Assembly: GCA_040752515.1 (NCBI GenBank)
Contig: JBFMGQ010000006.1
Span: 57,490-121,489, forward strand
Reading direction: 5' to 3'
Length of the DNA: 64,000 nucleotides
Source: Tenuifilum sp040752515
Lineage (GTDB): Bacteria > Bacteroidota > Bacteroidia > Bacteroidales > Tenuifilaceae
Shown: positions 18,231 through 26,522 of the stretch, piece after piece
Layout of the letters: the number at the start of each line of letters is the position of its first letter
Position numbering within the stretch: the stretch's first letter is position 1
Notes under the pieces: generated by a model
Told to the model about the DNA's origin: nothing
The model's input: only the letters and a program-made list of their open reading frames with translations
Database searches by the model: none
Made by a program: the position numbers and the translations under genes

Positions 18231-19580
18231 ATGAGAGCATTTATTTTACCTACACTTTTTTTATTATTTTTTTCGTTTAGCACAAATTCATACGCACAGG
18301 AAAGCATTTCTATCGACAAGGTAATTGCAGTGGTCGGTAACGAGCGCATTCTTTTGTCCGATGTTGAACAAGAACTCCTACGCATAAAAATGCAGGGCAG
18401 TACTAATACCAATATCGACCGCTGCCAGCTGCTTGAACAGCTTCTGATTCAAAAGCTACTGATAACTCAGGCTAAAATTGATAGCATTCAGGTTAACGAT
18501 GGCTCCGTTGAAAGCGAAGTTGACCGACGCTTAAAATACTTTATCAGTCAGATTGGTTCGGAAAAGGCCCTTGAAAACTACTTCAACAAGCCAATTTTTG
18601 AGATTAAGGATGACCTAAGGGAGATTATTCGCGAGCAACAGCTTACCCAGCAAATGCAACGCAAGATTGTTGATAAGGTTAAAATAACGCCATCGGACGT
18701 TAAGGCCTTTTACAAGAAAATACCAACCGATAGCCTTCCGGAGTTACCCTTGCAGTATGAACTGCAGCAAATAGTAATTTACCCTCCCGATGCCGATAAA
18801 GCGAAACTTGAGGCCAAGGAAAAATTGCTTGAAATTCGCAACCGTGTATTGAACGGAGAGCGATTTGCTACCCTTGCTGCACTTTACTCTGAGGATAGAG
18901 CCTCGGCAATCAAAGGCGGAGAGTTGGGATTTCGCTCGCGTGAAGAGCTTGTAAAAGCCTTTGCCGACGCTGCCTTTAACCTTAAGGAAGGTCAAATTAG
19001 CCAGGTGGTAGAAACCGAGTACGGCCTTCATATCATCCAGATGATTGAAAATCGAAACAACCAGGTAAATGTTCGGCATATCCTGCTTAAACCCCAGTTT
19101 ACATCCGATTTGCTCTCAAAAGCTGTTCAAAAACTCGATAGTATTGCCAACCTAATACGTTCGGACAGTATCACCTTTGAAAATGCGGTGCTCCGCTATT
19201 CCGAAGATAAAAAATCGAACCTAAATAAAGGTTTAATGATTAATCCATTCACAAACACTTCGCTTTTTGAAAAGGAACAGCTTCAACCATCGGATTATTA
19301 TGCCATCAAGGACTTAAAAGAAGGTGAATTCAGTGCACCCTTTGAGTCGCGCGACGAGCATGCTAATATCGTTTTCAAAATCATCAAGGTTAAACGAATT
19401 GTTCCTGCGCATAAGGCAAACCTTAAAGACGATTACGACAAGATACAGGAGATGGCCAAATCGAGCAAGGAAAACGAAATACTGAGGGATTGGGTATCGA
19501 AAAAAATAAAGTCGTTCTACATTAAAATTGATGAGGATTTTCAGAACTGCGACTTTCAGAGTAAGGGTTGGATAAAGTAG
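18231..19580 (+). CDS. surA: SurA-type periplasmic chaperone / peptidyl-prolyl isomerase
   Basis: Exported chaperone of 449 residues that escorts outer-membrane proteins to the BAM complex. Signal peptide MRAFILPTLFLLFFSFSTNSYA. The SurA N-terminal domain (residues 28-155) has SIDKVIAVVGNERILLSDVEQEL. Two parvulin domains follow at about 175-275 (YELQQIVIYPP, GGELGFRSREELVKAF, YGLHIIQMIE) and 280-385 (NVRHILLKP, then a degenerate segment with KGLMINPF). The C-terminal helix completes the core, as in E. coli SurA (428 residues). It lies 8 nt after the SurA-N-like lipoprotein and 9 nt before the OstA-like gene. Confidence 0.92.
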   Translation: MRAFILPTLFLLFFSFSTNSYAQESISIDKVIAVVGNERILLSDVEQELLRIKMQGSTNTNIDRCQLLEQLLIQKLLITQAKIDSIQVNDGSVESEVDRRLKYFISQIGSEKALENYFNKPIFEIKDDLREIIREQQLTQQMQRKIVDKVKITPSDVKAFYKKIPTDSLPELPLQYELQQIVIYPPDADKAKLEAKEKLLEIRNRVLNGERFATLAALYSEDRASAIKGGELGFRSREELVKAFADAAFNLKEGQISQVVETEYGLHIIQMIENRNNQVNVRHILLKPQFTSDLLSKAVQKLDSIANLIRSDSITFENAVLRYSEDKKSNLNKGLMINPFTNTSLFEKEQLQPSDYYAIKDLKEGEFSAPFESRDEHANIVFKIIKVKRIVPAHKANLKDDYDKIQEMAKSSKENEILRDWVSKKIKSFYIKIDEDFQNCDFQSKGWIK

Positions 19581-19589
19581 GTAATTGAA

Positions 19590-21179
19590 ATGAACTCTAT
19601 ACTTCGTAATTTTTTAGTTATCCCCATTCTGCTTGGAGTGTTAGTCAATGCTCAGGCTCAAAAGACCCGTATTAGGTTTGAGGGGGCAAAGAGCATGAAA
19701 AACCTCAACATTAACGGCCAAAAGATTATCAGGTATATTGGAAATGTTCGTTTCCAGCACGAGACTACCCGTATAGTTTGCGATAGTGCTTACCACAACC
19801 CCGACGATAACTGGTTCGATGCATTTGGTAACGTTACCATTCAACAGGGTTCTACGCGAATCATCGGGCAAAACCTGCACTTTGATGGTAAAACTTCGGT
19901 TGGAAAAATAACAGGCAAAGAGGTTAAGCTTATCGACGACGAAACCACACTAACAACCCAAACCCTTTTTTTTAATTCCAAAACAAACGTTGCATACTAC
20001 ACCACGCCAGGCGTAATAACCTCTAAGCAATCGAAATTAACCAGCGATCGGGGTTATTTTAATAGAAACTCAAACCTTTTATCGTTTGCAGGGAAAGTTG
20101 TAATGATTGATCCCGACGGTACAATATACACCGATTCGCTAAGCTACAATACCCAAAATGAACTTGCCAACTTTTTTGGCCCTACCCATATCTTTAACAA
20201 AGACAATTTTGCCTACTGTGAAAAGGGTTGGTACTACAAGAAAATTGAACAAACTAACCTCCAGCAAAATGCCTACATCTTAAGCAAAGAGAATAAGATT
20301 TTTGGCGATAATATCTTCTACGACAAGGCTAATAAGTTTGCGAGGGCCATTGGGAATGTTGTTCTGATTGACACCTTGAACAGAACTTACATTTACGGTC
20401 AAAAAGCAAACTTCTGGCAAGATACTGAACAGGCCGAAATTGCCGAAAATCCCTACCTCATGCTAATTGACAACAGCGATAGTTTGTTCCTAAAAGCCAA
20501 CTACTTCAAGGTAATCACAAAGAAAACCGAACAAGTAAGCGATTCTACCTACAGAATTCTTAAGGCTTTAGGTGCTGTTGCCTTTTACAGACGCGATGTT
20601 CAAGGCCTATGCGATTCAATGATTTACAACACCCGCGATTCAGTCATCGATATGTTCGTTAACCCCATTCTATGGAACGATGTAAACCAAATGACTGCCG
20701 ACCACATAGCAATCCATTCAAAAAATAACAAAATTAACCGGATGGATTTCAACGGTAATGCCTTTATTACCTCGTTCGAGGAGGATAAGTTTTATAACCA
20801 AATAAAAGGAAAAACTATTACTGCATACTTTACCAATGGTAAAGCAGAGAGAATAGATGTGAATGGTAATGGTCAGGCCGTTTACTTTATTCGCGATGGC
20901 AATACCCTAACATTAGCCAACCGCTCCGAGAGTGCAAAAATATCCATTCAGATAAAAAACAACAAGGTCAGCCGGGTCACGTTCCGCGAAAAGCCCTCTT
21001 CAAACCTTTACCCAATAGGGAAAGTTGAGTTAGAAGACGTTATGCTGAAGGGATTTAAATGGCTTGAGGCCAAACGGCCTACAAGTAAGTACAGTATATT
21101 GCCTAAAAACTTTAAACCCCAACCGGTTGAACTTGGTGAGAAAAAACGCACGGAAATTCTTCAAAATACAAGCAAGTAA
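19590..21179 (+). CDS. OstA/LptA-like protein
   Basis: Exported protein of 529 residues. Signal peptide MNSILRNFLVIPILLGVLVNAQA. Residues 25-240 repeat the OstA/LptA beta-jellyroll pattern (VRFQHETTRIVCDSAYHN, AFGNVTIQQGSTRIIGQNL, SFAGKVVMIDPDGTIYTDSL). This is the large Bacteroidota OstA-like form rather than the short E. coli LptA. It probably binds the lipid portion of lipopolysaccharide in the periplasm or contributes to its transport, though this is inferred from the fold. Its place at the end of the parvulin-SurA run fits outer-membrane assembly. A strong bidirectional hairpin follows at 21187-21208. Confidence 0.85.
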   Translation: MNSILRNFLVIPILLGVLVNAQAQKTRIRFEGAKSMKNLNINGQKIIRYIGNVRFQHETTRIVCDSAYHNPDDNWFDAFGNVTIQQGSTRIIGQNLHFDGKTSVGKITGKEVKLIDDETTLTTQTLFFNSKTNVAYYTTPGVITSKQSKLTSDRGYFNRNSNLLSFAGKVVMIDPDGTIYTDSLSYNTQNELANFFGPTHIFNKDNFAYCEKGWYYKKIEQTNLQQNAYILSKENKIFGDNIFYDKANKFARAIGNVVLIDTLNRTYIYGQKANFWQDTEQAEIAENPYLMLIDNSDSLFLKANYFKVITKKTEQVSDSTYRILKALGAVAFYRRDVQGLCDSMIYNTRDSVIDMFVNPILWNDVNQMTADHIAIHSKNNKINRMDFNGNAFITSFEEDKFYNQIKGKTITAYFTNGKAERIDVNGNGQAVYFIRDGNTLTLANRSESAKISIQIKNNKVSRVTFREKPSSNLYPIGKVELEDVMLKGFKWLEAKRPTSKYSILPKNFKPQPVELGEKKRTEILQNTSK

Positions 21180-21186
21180 AAATAAA

Positions 21187-21215
21187 AAGGAGAGGTTAAC
21201 CTCTCCTTAAATTTT
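21187..21215. terminator. Bidirectional terminator between the OstA-like and DUF2795 genes
   Basis: A perfect 22-bp palindrome runs from 21187 to 21208 (AAGGAGAGG, then TTAA, then complement). It is flanked by TTTTTT on the right and AAAAA on the left, so it can end transcription from both converging genes. Confidence 0.85.
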
Positions 21216-21437
21216 TTAGTACTCATCCTCGTTGAAAAGAAAATCCTCTTTTGTAGGATAATCGGGCCAGATATCTTCAATACTCTCGTAAATCTCATTA
21301 TCATCCTCCAACTCCTGAAGATTTTCAATTACCTCAAGGGGAGCTCCTGAACGAATGGCATAATCAATTAATTCCTCTTTTGTGGCTGGCCATGGAGCAT
21401 CTTCTAACTTGGATGCTAATTCTAATGTCCAATACAT
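21216..21437 (-). CDS. DUF2795 family small acidic protein
   Basis: Short cytoplasmic protein of 73 residues found widely in Bacteroidota. The DUF2795 pattern is seen as LASKLEDAPWPATKEELIDYAIRSG, followed by PLEVIENLQEL. The last 25 residues are very acidic (EDDNEIYESIEDIWPDYPTKED). Members resemble a small helical domain with a PWPATKxELI motif. The function is not known. It begins at the ATG at 21435-21437 and is bounded by a terminator. Confidence 0.8.
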   Translation of the reverse strand: MYWTLELASKLEDAPWPATKEELIDYAIRSGAPLEVIENLQELEDDNEIYESIEDIWPDYPTKEDFLFNEDEY

Positions 21438-21516
21438 AGTGTTTTTAGTTTTAAAAAACTGATTGACAGTTTAATATATTAACTGACAACCCCACAAATA
21501 TATAAATTTTTTGGAA

Positions 21517-22065
21517 TTACAAATTAGGTTGCCATTTTATTTGCTCCACCCCAAAATCTTTGCCAAGTTTTCGGGAAAGAGTAAAAAAGTAATCGCTGAG
21601 CCTATTGAGGAACATTACAAGATTCTCGGGCAGTGGCGTATCTTCAGCCAAGTGGGTAACAAGTCGCTCGGCTCTGCGGCATACCGTTCGGCAAATGTGG
21701 CATACCGATACCACCGGATGCCCTCCGGGCAAAACAAATGAGGTTAAAGGCTCAAGCTGTGCATCCATGGCATCTATCTCGTTCTCTAATCGCTTAATGT
21801 CTGCATCTTCAATTTTGGGTATCTTTACCTTACAATCGGTGCAATCGGCTGCAAGAATTGACGCGCAATTCATAAGCCTATCCTGAACGAAAATAAGGGT
21901 ATCAACCGTATGCCTGTCGATATTCTGATCGCGAAGCAGCCCAGTGAAAGCTATTAACTCATCAACCGTACCATAGGTTTCGATACGGGGATGGTACTTA
22001 GGAACGCGGGCCCCGCCAATTAACGAGGTCGATCCTTTATCGCCTGTTTTTGTGTAAATTTTCAT
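21517..22065 (-). CDS. ATP:cob(I)alamin adenosyltransferase (PduO type)
   Basis: Enzyme of 182 residues that transfers the adenosyl group of ATP to cob(I)alamin, yielding coenzyme B12. The N-terminal ATP site MKIYTKTGDKGSTSLIGG and the helical bundle with DELIAFTGLLRD, FVLPGGHP and CRRAERLV followed by FLNRLSDYFFTLSR are hallmarks of the PduO/MMAB family. I start at ATG 22065, the conserved first residue. A TTG at 22086 would add seven codons inside an inverted repeat. No other cobalamin gene is adjacent, so it most likely serves cofactor salvage for B12-dependent enzymes elsewhere. Confidence 0.95.
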   Translation of the reverse strand: MKIYTKTGDKGSTSLIGGARVPKYHPRIETYGTVDELIAFTGLLRDQNIDRHTVDTLIFVQDRLMNCASILAADCTDCKVKIPKIEDADIKRLENEIDAMDAQLEPLTSFVLPGGHPVVSVCHICRTVCRRAERLVTHLAEDTPLPENLVMFLNRLSDYFFTLSRKLGKDFGVEQIKWQPNL

Positions 22066-22071
22066 AGAATA

Positions 22072-22142
22072 ATTGTTGCGTTGCAATTTAGTTTAACATT
22101 CTTGTTTAAACAAGAAAACAATTTTAAATCAACGCAAACAAT
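22072..22142. repeat. Nested inverted repeat upstream of the adenosyltransferase gene
   Basis: Outer arms ATTGTTGCGTTG (22072-22083) and CAACGCAAACAAT (22130-22142) pair with one bulged base. Inside is a perfect 18-bp palindrome, TTCTTGTTTAAACAAGAA, at 22099-22116. It fills the gap after the ABC ATPase gene and could be a terminator-like structure, an operator or a cruciform. There is no T-tract. Confidence 0.5.
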
Positions 22143-22145
22143 ATG

Positions 22146-22877
22146 TTATTGTTCAGTAATTACAACTTTTTGCTTGAGAATTGGGTTATGATTGGGTTCA
22201 TCGGACTCAATTAAACCATCGCGAAGCCTAACTATCCGTCGGGCATGACGGGCAATGTCCTCTTCGTGGGTTACCACAATTATGGTATTGCCCTGCTCGT
22301 AAATATCCTCAAAAAGGTTCATGATATCGATGGATGTTTTTGAGTCGAGGTTACCGGTAGGTTCATCGGCAAGTATGATGGACGGATTGTTAACCAAGGC
22401 ACGTGCCACAGCAACTCGCTGGCGCTGGCCACCCGAAAGTTCGTTGGGTTTATGCTCCATTCTATCGTCAAGTCCAACATTCTTAAGGGCCATCTTGGCC
22501 ATCTCGATACGCTCATGTTTAGGGATGCCTGCGTAAATCAGGGGAAGCATCACATTGTCGAGGGCTGTATAACGGGGTAAAAGGTTAAAGGTTTGAAAAA
22601 CAAAACCAATCTCCTTATTACGTATTTCGGCCAATCGATCATCGGAAAGTTTACTCACATCAGTACCGTTAAGTATGTAGGTGCCGTCGGTGGGTGTATC
22701 CAAACAGCCCAGAATATTCATCAAGGTTGATTTTCCTGAGCCCGAAGGGCCCATGATTGCCACATACTCGTTCCGTTTAATGGTTAAATCAACACCCTTT
22801 AAAGCTTTTACTACAACACTTCCAACCTGGTAGTATTTTTTTATGTTTTTAATGTTGATTAAATACTGCTCGCTCAT
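22146..22877 (-). CDS. ABC transporter ATP-binding protein (MacB/LolD class), orphan
   Basis: ATPase subunit of 243 residues. Walker A is GPSGSGKST, the Q-loop is VFQTFNLLPRYTALDNV, the signature is LSGGQRQRVAVARAL, Walker B is ILADEPTGNLD and the H-loop is THEED. The sequence is of the class that pairs with MacB, LolCDE or FtsX permeases. No permease is present on either side, so it must pair with a permease elsewhere or serve several. It starts 26 nt downstream of the methyltransferase gene on the same strand and may be co-transcribed. The substrate cannot be told from the ATPase. Confidence 0.93.
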   Translation of the reverse strand: MSEQYLINIKNIKKYYQVGSVVVKALKGVDLTIKRNEYVAIMGPSGSGKSTLMNILGCLDTPTDGTYILNGTDVSKLSDDRLAEIRNKEIGFVFQTFNLLPRYTALDNVMLPLIYAGIPKHERIEMAKMALKNVGLDDRMEHKPNELSGGQRQRVAVARALVNNPSIILADEPTGNLDSKTSIDIMNLFEDIYEQGNTIIVVTHEEDIARHARRIVRLRDGLIESDEPNHNPILKQKVVITEQ

Positions 22878-22903
22878 ATACTGTTAGGTTTTTGTTTTAA
22901 TGG

Positions 22904-23713
22904 TTAATAAGGCCCATATCGAAGCATAAAATGTTGCTTGGCTATTCCTTGCCGGAAGACAAGTATCCCACACCTAAATAGGTCAATGGAAATGGAAACT
23001 TGCCTATTTGCTTTCATCTCCATCCAGGCTTCTTCCATATCCTCGCTCCAACGTATATCGTCAACCACAACTATTGAATTAGCGTTTAGCTTCGGAAGTA
23101 TGACGTCGAAGTACTGTAAAAGTTTAGTCCCGTTATGATCACCATCTATAAAAACAAAATCAAAATTACTCACCTCCTTGGCCAAATGTGGCAATTCGGT
23201 TTCAAAGGTACCACAAATCGGTTTAATGTTAGGTAAGTTCATTTCCTGAAAACGCTTTTGGGCTATGCCAAAAACGGCCTCGTCGCCCTCAATGGTATAA
23301 AGAGTGCCATTGGGGTTGGCCTGTGCCATGTACATGGAGCTAATGCCTACCGATGTGCCAAGTTCCAGCATAACATGGGGATGAAAATGGTTTACCAACC
23401 TGTAAAGCAATTTTCCAAGATGTGGCGGCACTGAAACCCTTTGAGCTATTCGACTTAATTTTACCAGCTCGCCCCTAAACCCACCATTAAGACTTTCGGC
23501 TACCGATTTGCGAATAATTCCTATATCGCAGCTCAACATCTCCTTGCGGTATGCTTCAATACTTTCAAAGACCTTTTCCTTTTTATTGCCAGCAATTACA
23601 TTTGTGTACAATTCAAAAACAAAAGGCGAATGTATTCCGTATCCCCCCTTTGGCAAACATTTCTTCCGGAATTGAAGATAACTTTTTAAAATACCCCAGG
23701 CTCCCCTTCTCAT
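22904..23713 (-). CDS. Class I SAM-dependent methyltransferase (O-methyltransferase-like)
   Basis: Predicted methyltransferase of 269 residues. The N-terminal 60 residues include the GGYGIHSPFVFELY motif common in Bacteroidota members. Rossmann-fold motifs follow: MLELGTSVGISSMYMA (SAM-binding motif I), LYTIEGDE, then FDFVFIDGDHNG and VVVDDIRWSEDMEEAW, as in caffeoyl-CoA/catechol O-methyltransferases (family 3). The substrate is unknown. Translation most likely begins at ATG 23713 (MRRGAWGILKSYL). TTG at 23749 also opens the frame but is less likely. It lies 26 nt upstream of the ABC ATPase gene on the same strand. Confidence 0.85.
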   Translation of the reverse strand: MRRGAWGILKSYLQFRKKCLPKGGYGIHSPFVFELYTNVIAGNKKEKVFESIEAYRKEMLSCDIGIIRKSVAESLNGGFRGELVKLSRIAQRVSVPPHLGKLLYRLVNHFHPHVMLELGTSVGISSMYMAQANPNGTLYTIEGDEAVFGIAQKRFQEMNLPNIKPICGTFETELPHLAKEVSNFDFVFIDGDHNGTKLLQYFDVILPKLNANSIVVVDDIRWSEDMEEAWMEMKANRQVSISIDLFRCGILVFRQGIAKQHFMLRYGPY

Positions 23714-23804
23714 TTTGTAATATTCTAAGAATGCTAAGGTAAGCCTCAAGGTAAATTAAAACATAGCCAAATATGTTAAAAAAAGTTTATGGGGAACAAT
23801 ATTA

Positions 23805-24275
23805 TCATACATTAACATCGTTACAGCCTGAGCCTAACTCATTTTGCTTTGAGCCCAATTTTGCCTTATACTTTTTACTATAGCATATCTTTATAACCCA
23901 ATAAGTTGCAGCCAAAGCAGCCAACATGGCAGCAAGCGAAAACATCTCCTGCGACGAGTTTTTTGAAATACCCCAAACTATAACCTTACGGGAAATAGCA
24001 ATTATGGCAACCAGTACAACAAGTTCAACGTGAACTATTTCATCTTTTAGAAAGCCTTTAATGGTTTCCAAAAGCTCAACCCCAATAATTATAACCAAGA
24101 ACAAATCGATAAGCTGAGGGTATTGAAGTTCGATAAAATCGCGAAAGGGATAGCTTGCAAGCCCATCGTAGAGCTTAATAAAAACATCGACCAAGGCAAG
24201 AATTAGTAGTAAAGAAATAATAAACAGGGTAAAATAAACTATTACCCTTTGTAGTGTTTTCAGATAGCGCTCCAT
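23805..24275 (-). CDS. PsiE-family membrane protein
   Basis: Inner-membrane protein of 156 residues with four hydrophobic segments at about residues 12-33, 50-68, 82-100 and 110-128. The central LIDLFLVIIIGVELLETIKGFL and VHVELVVLVAIIAISRKVIV match the PsiE (phosphate-starvation-inducible) domain. The function of the family is not established. No phosphate regulon genes are nearby. It lies downstream of the acyl-CoA synthetase gene on the same strand, separated by that gene's terminator. Confidence 0.8.
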   Translation of the reverse strand: MERYLKTLQRVIVYFTLFIISLLLILALVDVFIKLYDGLASYPFRDFIELQYPQLIDLFLVIIIGVELLETIKGFLKDEIVHVELVVLVAIIAISRKVIVWGISKNSSQEMFSLAAMLAALAATYWVIKICYSKKYKAKLGSKQNELGSGCNDVNV

Positions 24276-24298
24276 ACTCTATGTGTTTGAGTAAAGTT

Positions 24299-24328
24299 AA
24301 AAAAAAGGAGGACATGTTGATGCCCTCC
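24299..24328 (-). terminator. Terminator of the acyl-CoA synthetase gene
   Basis: GGAGG (24307-24311) pairs with CCTCC (24324-24328), with an inner CAT/ATG pair after one mismatch. The minus-strand transcript continues into a run of T (24299-24306). Confidence 0.6.
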
Positions 24329-24355
24329 CGGAACAAAATGTGCACTAAAAAAGCT

Positions 24356-26263
24356 TTAGTTGCTTAGTATTTTTTGAACTGATTTAATATTCTCGTCATT
24401 CACCACGTTCTTTCCGTTAGGGGTGTACATGTATTCCAACCGATTTTCATAAAGTTTTTCTACCTTACCCCTAACCACTTTCATGGTGCTGTTAACCAGT
24501 CCGTTCTGTTCGGTAAATGGCTCATCGAGTATGGCAAAGGTTGCAGGCAACCACCGTTCAGGGAACATGTCGCCAAACTCACCGCCTGGCTTAAAACGGG
24601 CTATTTCGTTATTGATGATTGCTATAGCCTCTTTGGCCGCTTCCTGCGATTCGGGGTCGAGTCCTTTGCCGGCAATGGCCTTTTTCAGGGCATCCCTCGA
24701 GGGAACAATTAGTGCAGTGGTGTAAGGGTTTTGATTATTGTGAAGCACAACACTATCGATAAACTTGGAGTGTTGAACCAGCGACTCTTCGATTCCCTCG
24801 GGGCTATACTTTTCGCCATCGCTGGCAATAAGTAAACTTTTGAACCTACCCAACACGTATAGGAAACCGTCCTTATCCATGTAACCCATATCGCCGGTGT
24901 AAAGCCAACCATCGCGAACGGTTTCGGCTGTGGCCTTCTCATTCTTCCAGTAGCCCACCATCACGTTCTCCCCCTTAACAACAATCTCACCTTTCTCCCC
25001 CACCGGTAGTTCCTTGCCATTCTCATCGCAAATTTTAAGTTCAAGATATTTTACCAGATGTCCCGAAGATCCTAATTTATGGCGCTTTAGGGAGTTTGAA
25101 CTAATAATTGGGGTTGCTTCCGATAAGCCGTATCCCTGTAGCATTGGAATACCAATAGCATAGTAGAAGCGCTGGAGTTCGATATCGAGCAGAGCTCCAC
25201 CTCCAATAAAGAAATCGAGTTCACCACCAAATACCTCCCTGATTTTGCTGAAAAGGATTTTATCGTAGAGCCAAATTAAAGGCTTGTATATAAAGGTGAA
25301 ACCTGTCCCTTTATTCCAACCCTCCTTATTGTATTTATAGGAAATGCTTAGGGCATGGTTGAAAAGTTTTTCGGTAAATTTTCCTTTTGCCCTAATACCA
25401 TTTTCAATGTTCTTTTTGAAGTTCTTGGCTAAAGCGGGTACGCTAAGTAAAAGGTTAGGCATAAGTTCCTTGATGTTAATGGGGATATTCTTCAAAGTAT
25501 CCATAGGGGTCTTTCCCACCTGAACGGTGGCAATGCTTGCCCCCTTAGCCATGAACGAATACAGGCCCGCCACATGCGCAAAGCAATGGTCAAGGGGAAG
25601 TATTAGTAGGGTTTTATACGATACTGGTATCTCCATTAGGGTTAAGGCCTGCTCAACGTTAGCAGTATAGTTCCTATGGGAAAGAATTATGCCTTTGGGG
25701 TCGGCAGTGGTACCTGAGGTATAGCTAATATTAGCATAATCCGAAGGTTTTATGCTTTTTGCAACCTCTTCTACTTTCCCGGGATTACTCCTGAGATATT
25801 CATCGCCAAGGCCAAAAACATCATCGATGAACAAATCGTCTCCCTCTAACTTTTCGGGTTTATCAAGGTAGATTACCCTTTTAACATTGGGCAACTGCGA
25901 ACGTAGCTTTTCAACCTTTGAAGCTTGCTGTCCCGAAACAAATATCATGGAGGTTTCGGAATGAACCAAACGGAATAACAGGTCGTTACCATCTAACTTA
26001 ACCGATAGTGGTACATTTACAGCTCCGGTGTACAGAATACCCAATTCGCTAATTACCCAAAGTTTACGTCCTTCGCTTAGCAGGGCTATTTTATCGTCTT
26101 TTTTTACGCCAAGACTTAAAAGCCCTGCAGCCAAACGGTAAACCTCGGTTCGGGTTTGAGCATAGGTTGTTGGTTCATACTTATCGGTTAATTTCTCCCA
26201 TATGTAGGGGTTGTCGGAAAACTTGCTAACGCTTTCCTCAAATAAATCGATTATTGTTTTCAT
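24356..26263 (-). CDS. Long-chain acyl-CoA synthetase (AMP-forming)
   Basis: Adenylate-forming enzyme of 635 residues that activates long-chain fatty acids to acyl-CoA through an acyl-AMP. The P-loop-like motif ISYTSGTTADPKG, the A5 motif GYGLSEATPIIS, the TGD segment DGWLYTGDMGYMDKDG and the GRFKSLLIASDGEKYSPEGIE motif are intact. It resembles the FadD15/LACS class with a large N-terminal domain and lipid tunnel. I start at ATG 26263 (MKTIIDLFEESV), where family homology begins. An upstream ATG at 26368 adds 35 residues without homology. It has its own terminator and no fatty-acid operon partner nearby. Confidence 0.93.
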   Translation of the reverse strand: MKTIIDLFEESVSKFSDNPYIWEKLTDKYEPTTYAQTRTEVYRLAAGLLSLGVKKDDKIALLSEGRKLWVISELGILYTGAVNVPLSVKLDGNDLLFRLVHSETSMIFVSGQQASKVEKLRSQLPNVKRVIYLDKPEKLEGDDLFIDDVFGLGDEYLRSNPGKVEEVAKSIKPSDYANISYTSGTTADPKGIILSHRNYTANVEQALTLMEIPVSYKTLLILPLDHCFAHVAGLYSFMAKGASIATVQVGKTPMDTLKNIPINIKELMPNLLLSVPALAKNFKKNIENGIRAKGKFTEKLFNHALSISYKYNKEGWNKGTGFTFIYKPLIWLYDKILFSKIREVFGGELDFFIGGGALLDIELQRFYYAIGIPMLQGYGLSEATPIISSNSLKRHKLGSSGHLVKYLELKICDENGKELPVGEKGEIVVKGENVMVGYWKNEKATAETVRDGWLYTGDMGYMDKDGFLYVLGRFKSLLIASDGEKYSPEGIEESLVQHSKFIDSVVLHNNQNPYTTALIVPSRDALKKAIAGKGLDPESQEAAKEAIAIINNEIARFKPGGEFGDMFPERWLPATFAILDEPFTEQNGLVNSTMKVVRGKVEKLYENRLEYMYTPNGKNVVNDENIKSVQKILSN

Positions 26264-26410
26264 CTGTTTAATTTTTTTTCCACCAATAGTGCCAGCAAAA
26301 TTAAAAAAATATGTTTTGCAACATACATCAGTAATAAAAATCGAAGTACCATGAATTAAAAAATTCATACGGGCTGATAAAAATTGGGGTTGTAAGCATT
26401 TTTAGAAGAA

Positions 26411-26440
26411 TGATTCGGAATGACTCGGAATAACTCGGAA
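26411..26440. repeat. Three tandem 10-bp repeats (TGAYTCGGAA)
   Basis: TGATTCGGAA, TGACTCGGAA and TAACTCGGAA lie in direct succession in the gap between the acyl-CoA synthetase and radical SAM genes. The unit contains TCGGAA, which is also the half-site of the palindromic repeat family in this window. Confidence 0.6.
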
Positions 26441-26522
26441 TGGTAAAATGGAAGGAATTAGAGTGCGTTAACCTGAAAAATTGGGGCGGATAATTTTTAG
26501 AGGAGTTTAGTATTTTTGGGAC

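Noticed and set aside
26264..26368. Extended start for the acyl-CoA synthetase at ATG 26368
   Set aside because: The extra 35 residues are not like the family and the ATG at 26263 matches the usual N-terminus.
26491..26522. Promoter with TATTTTTG at 26511-26518 for the radical SAM gene
   Set aside because: No -33 partner at 19-21 nt and the start codon follows after only 4 nt.
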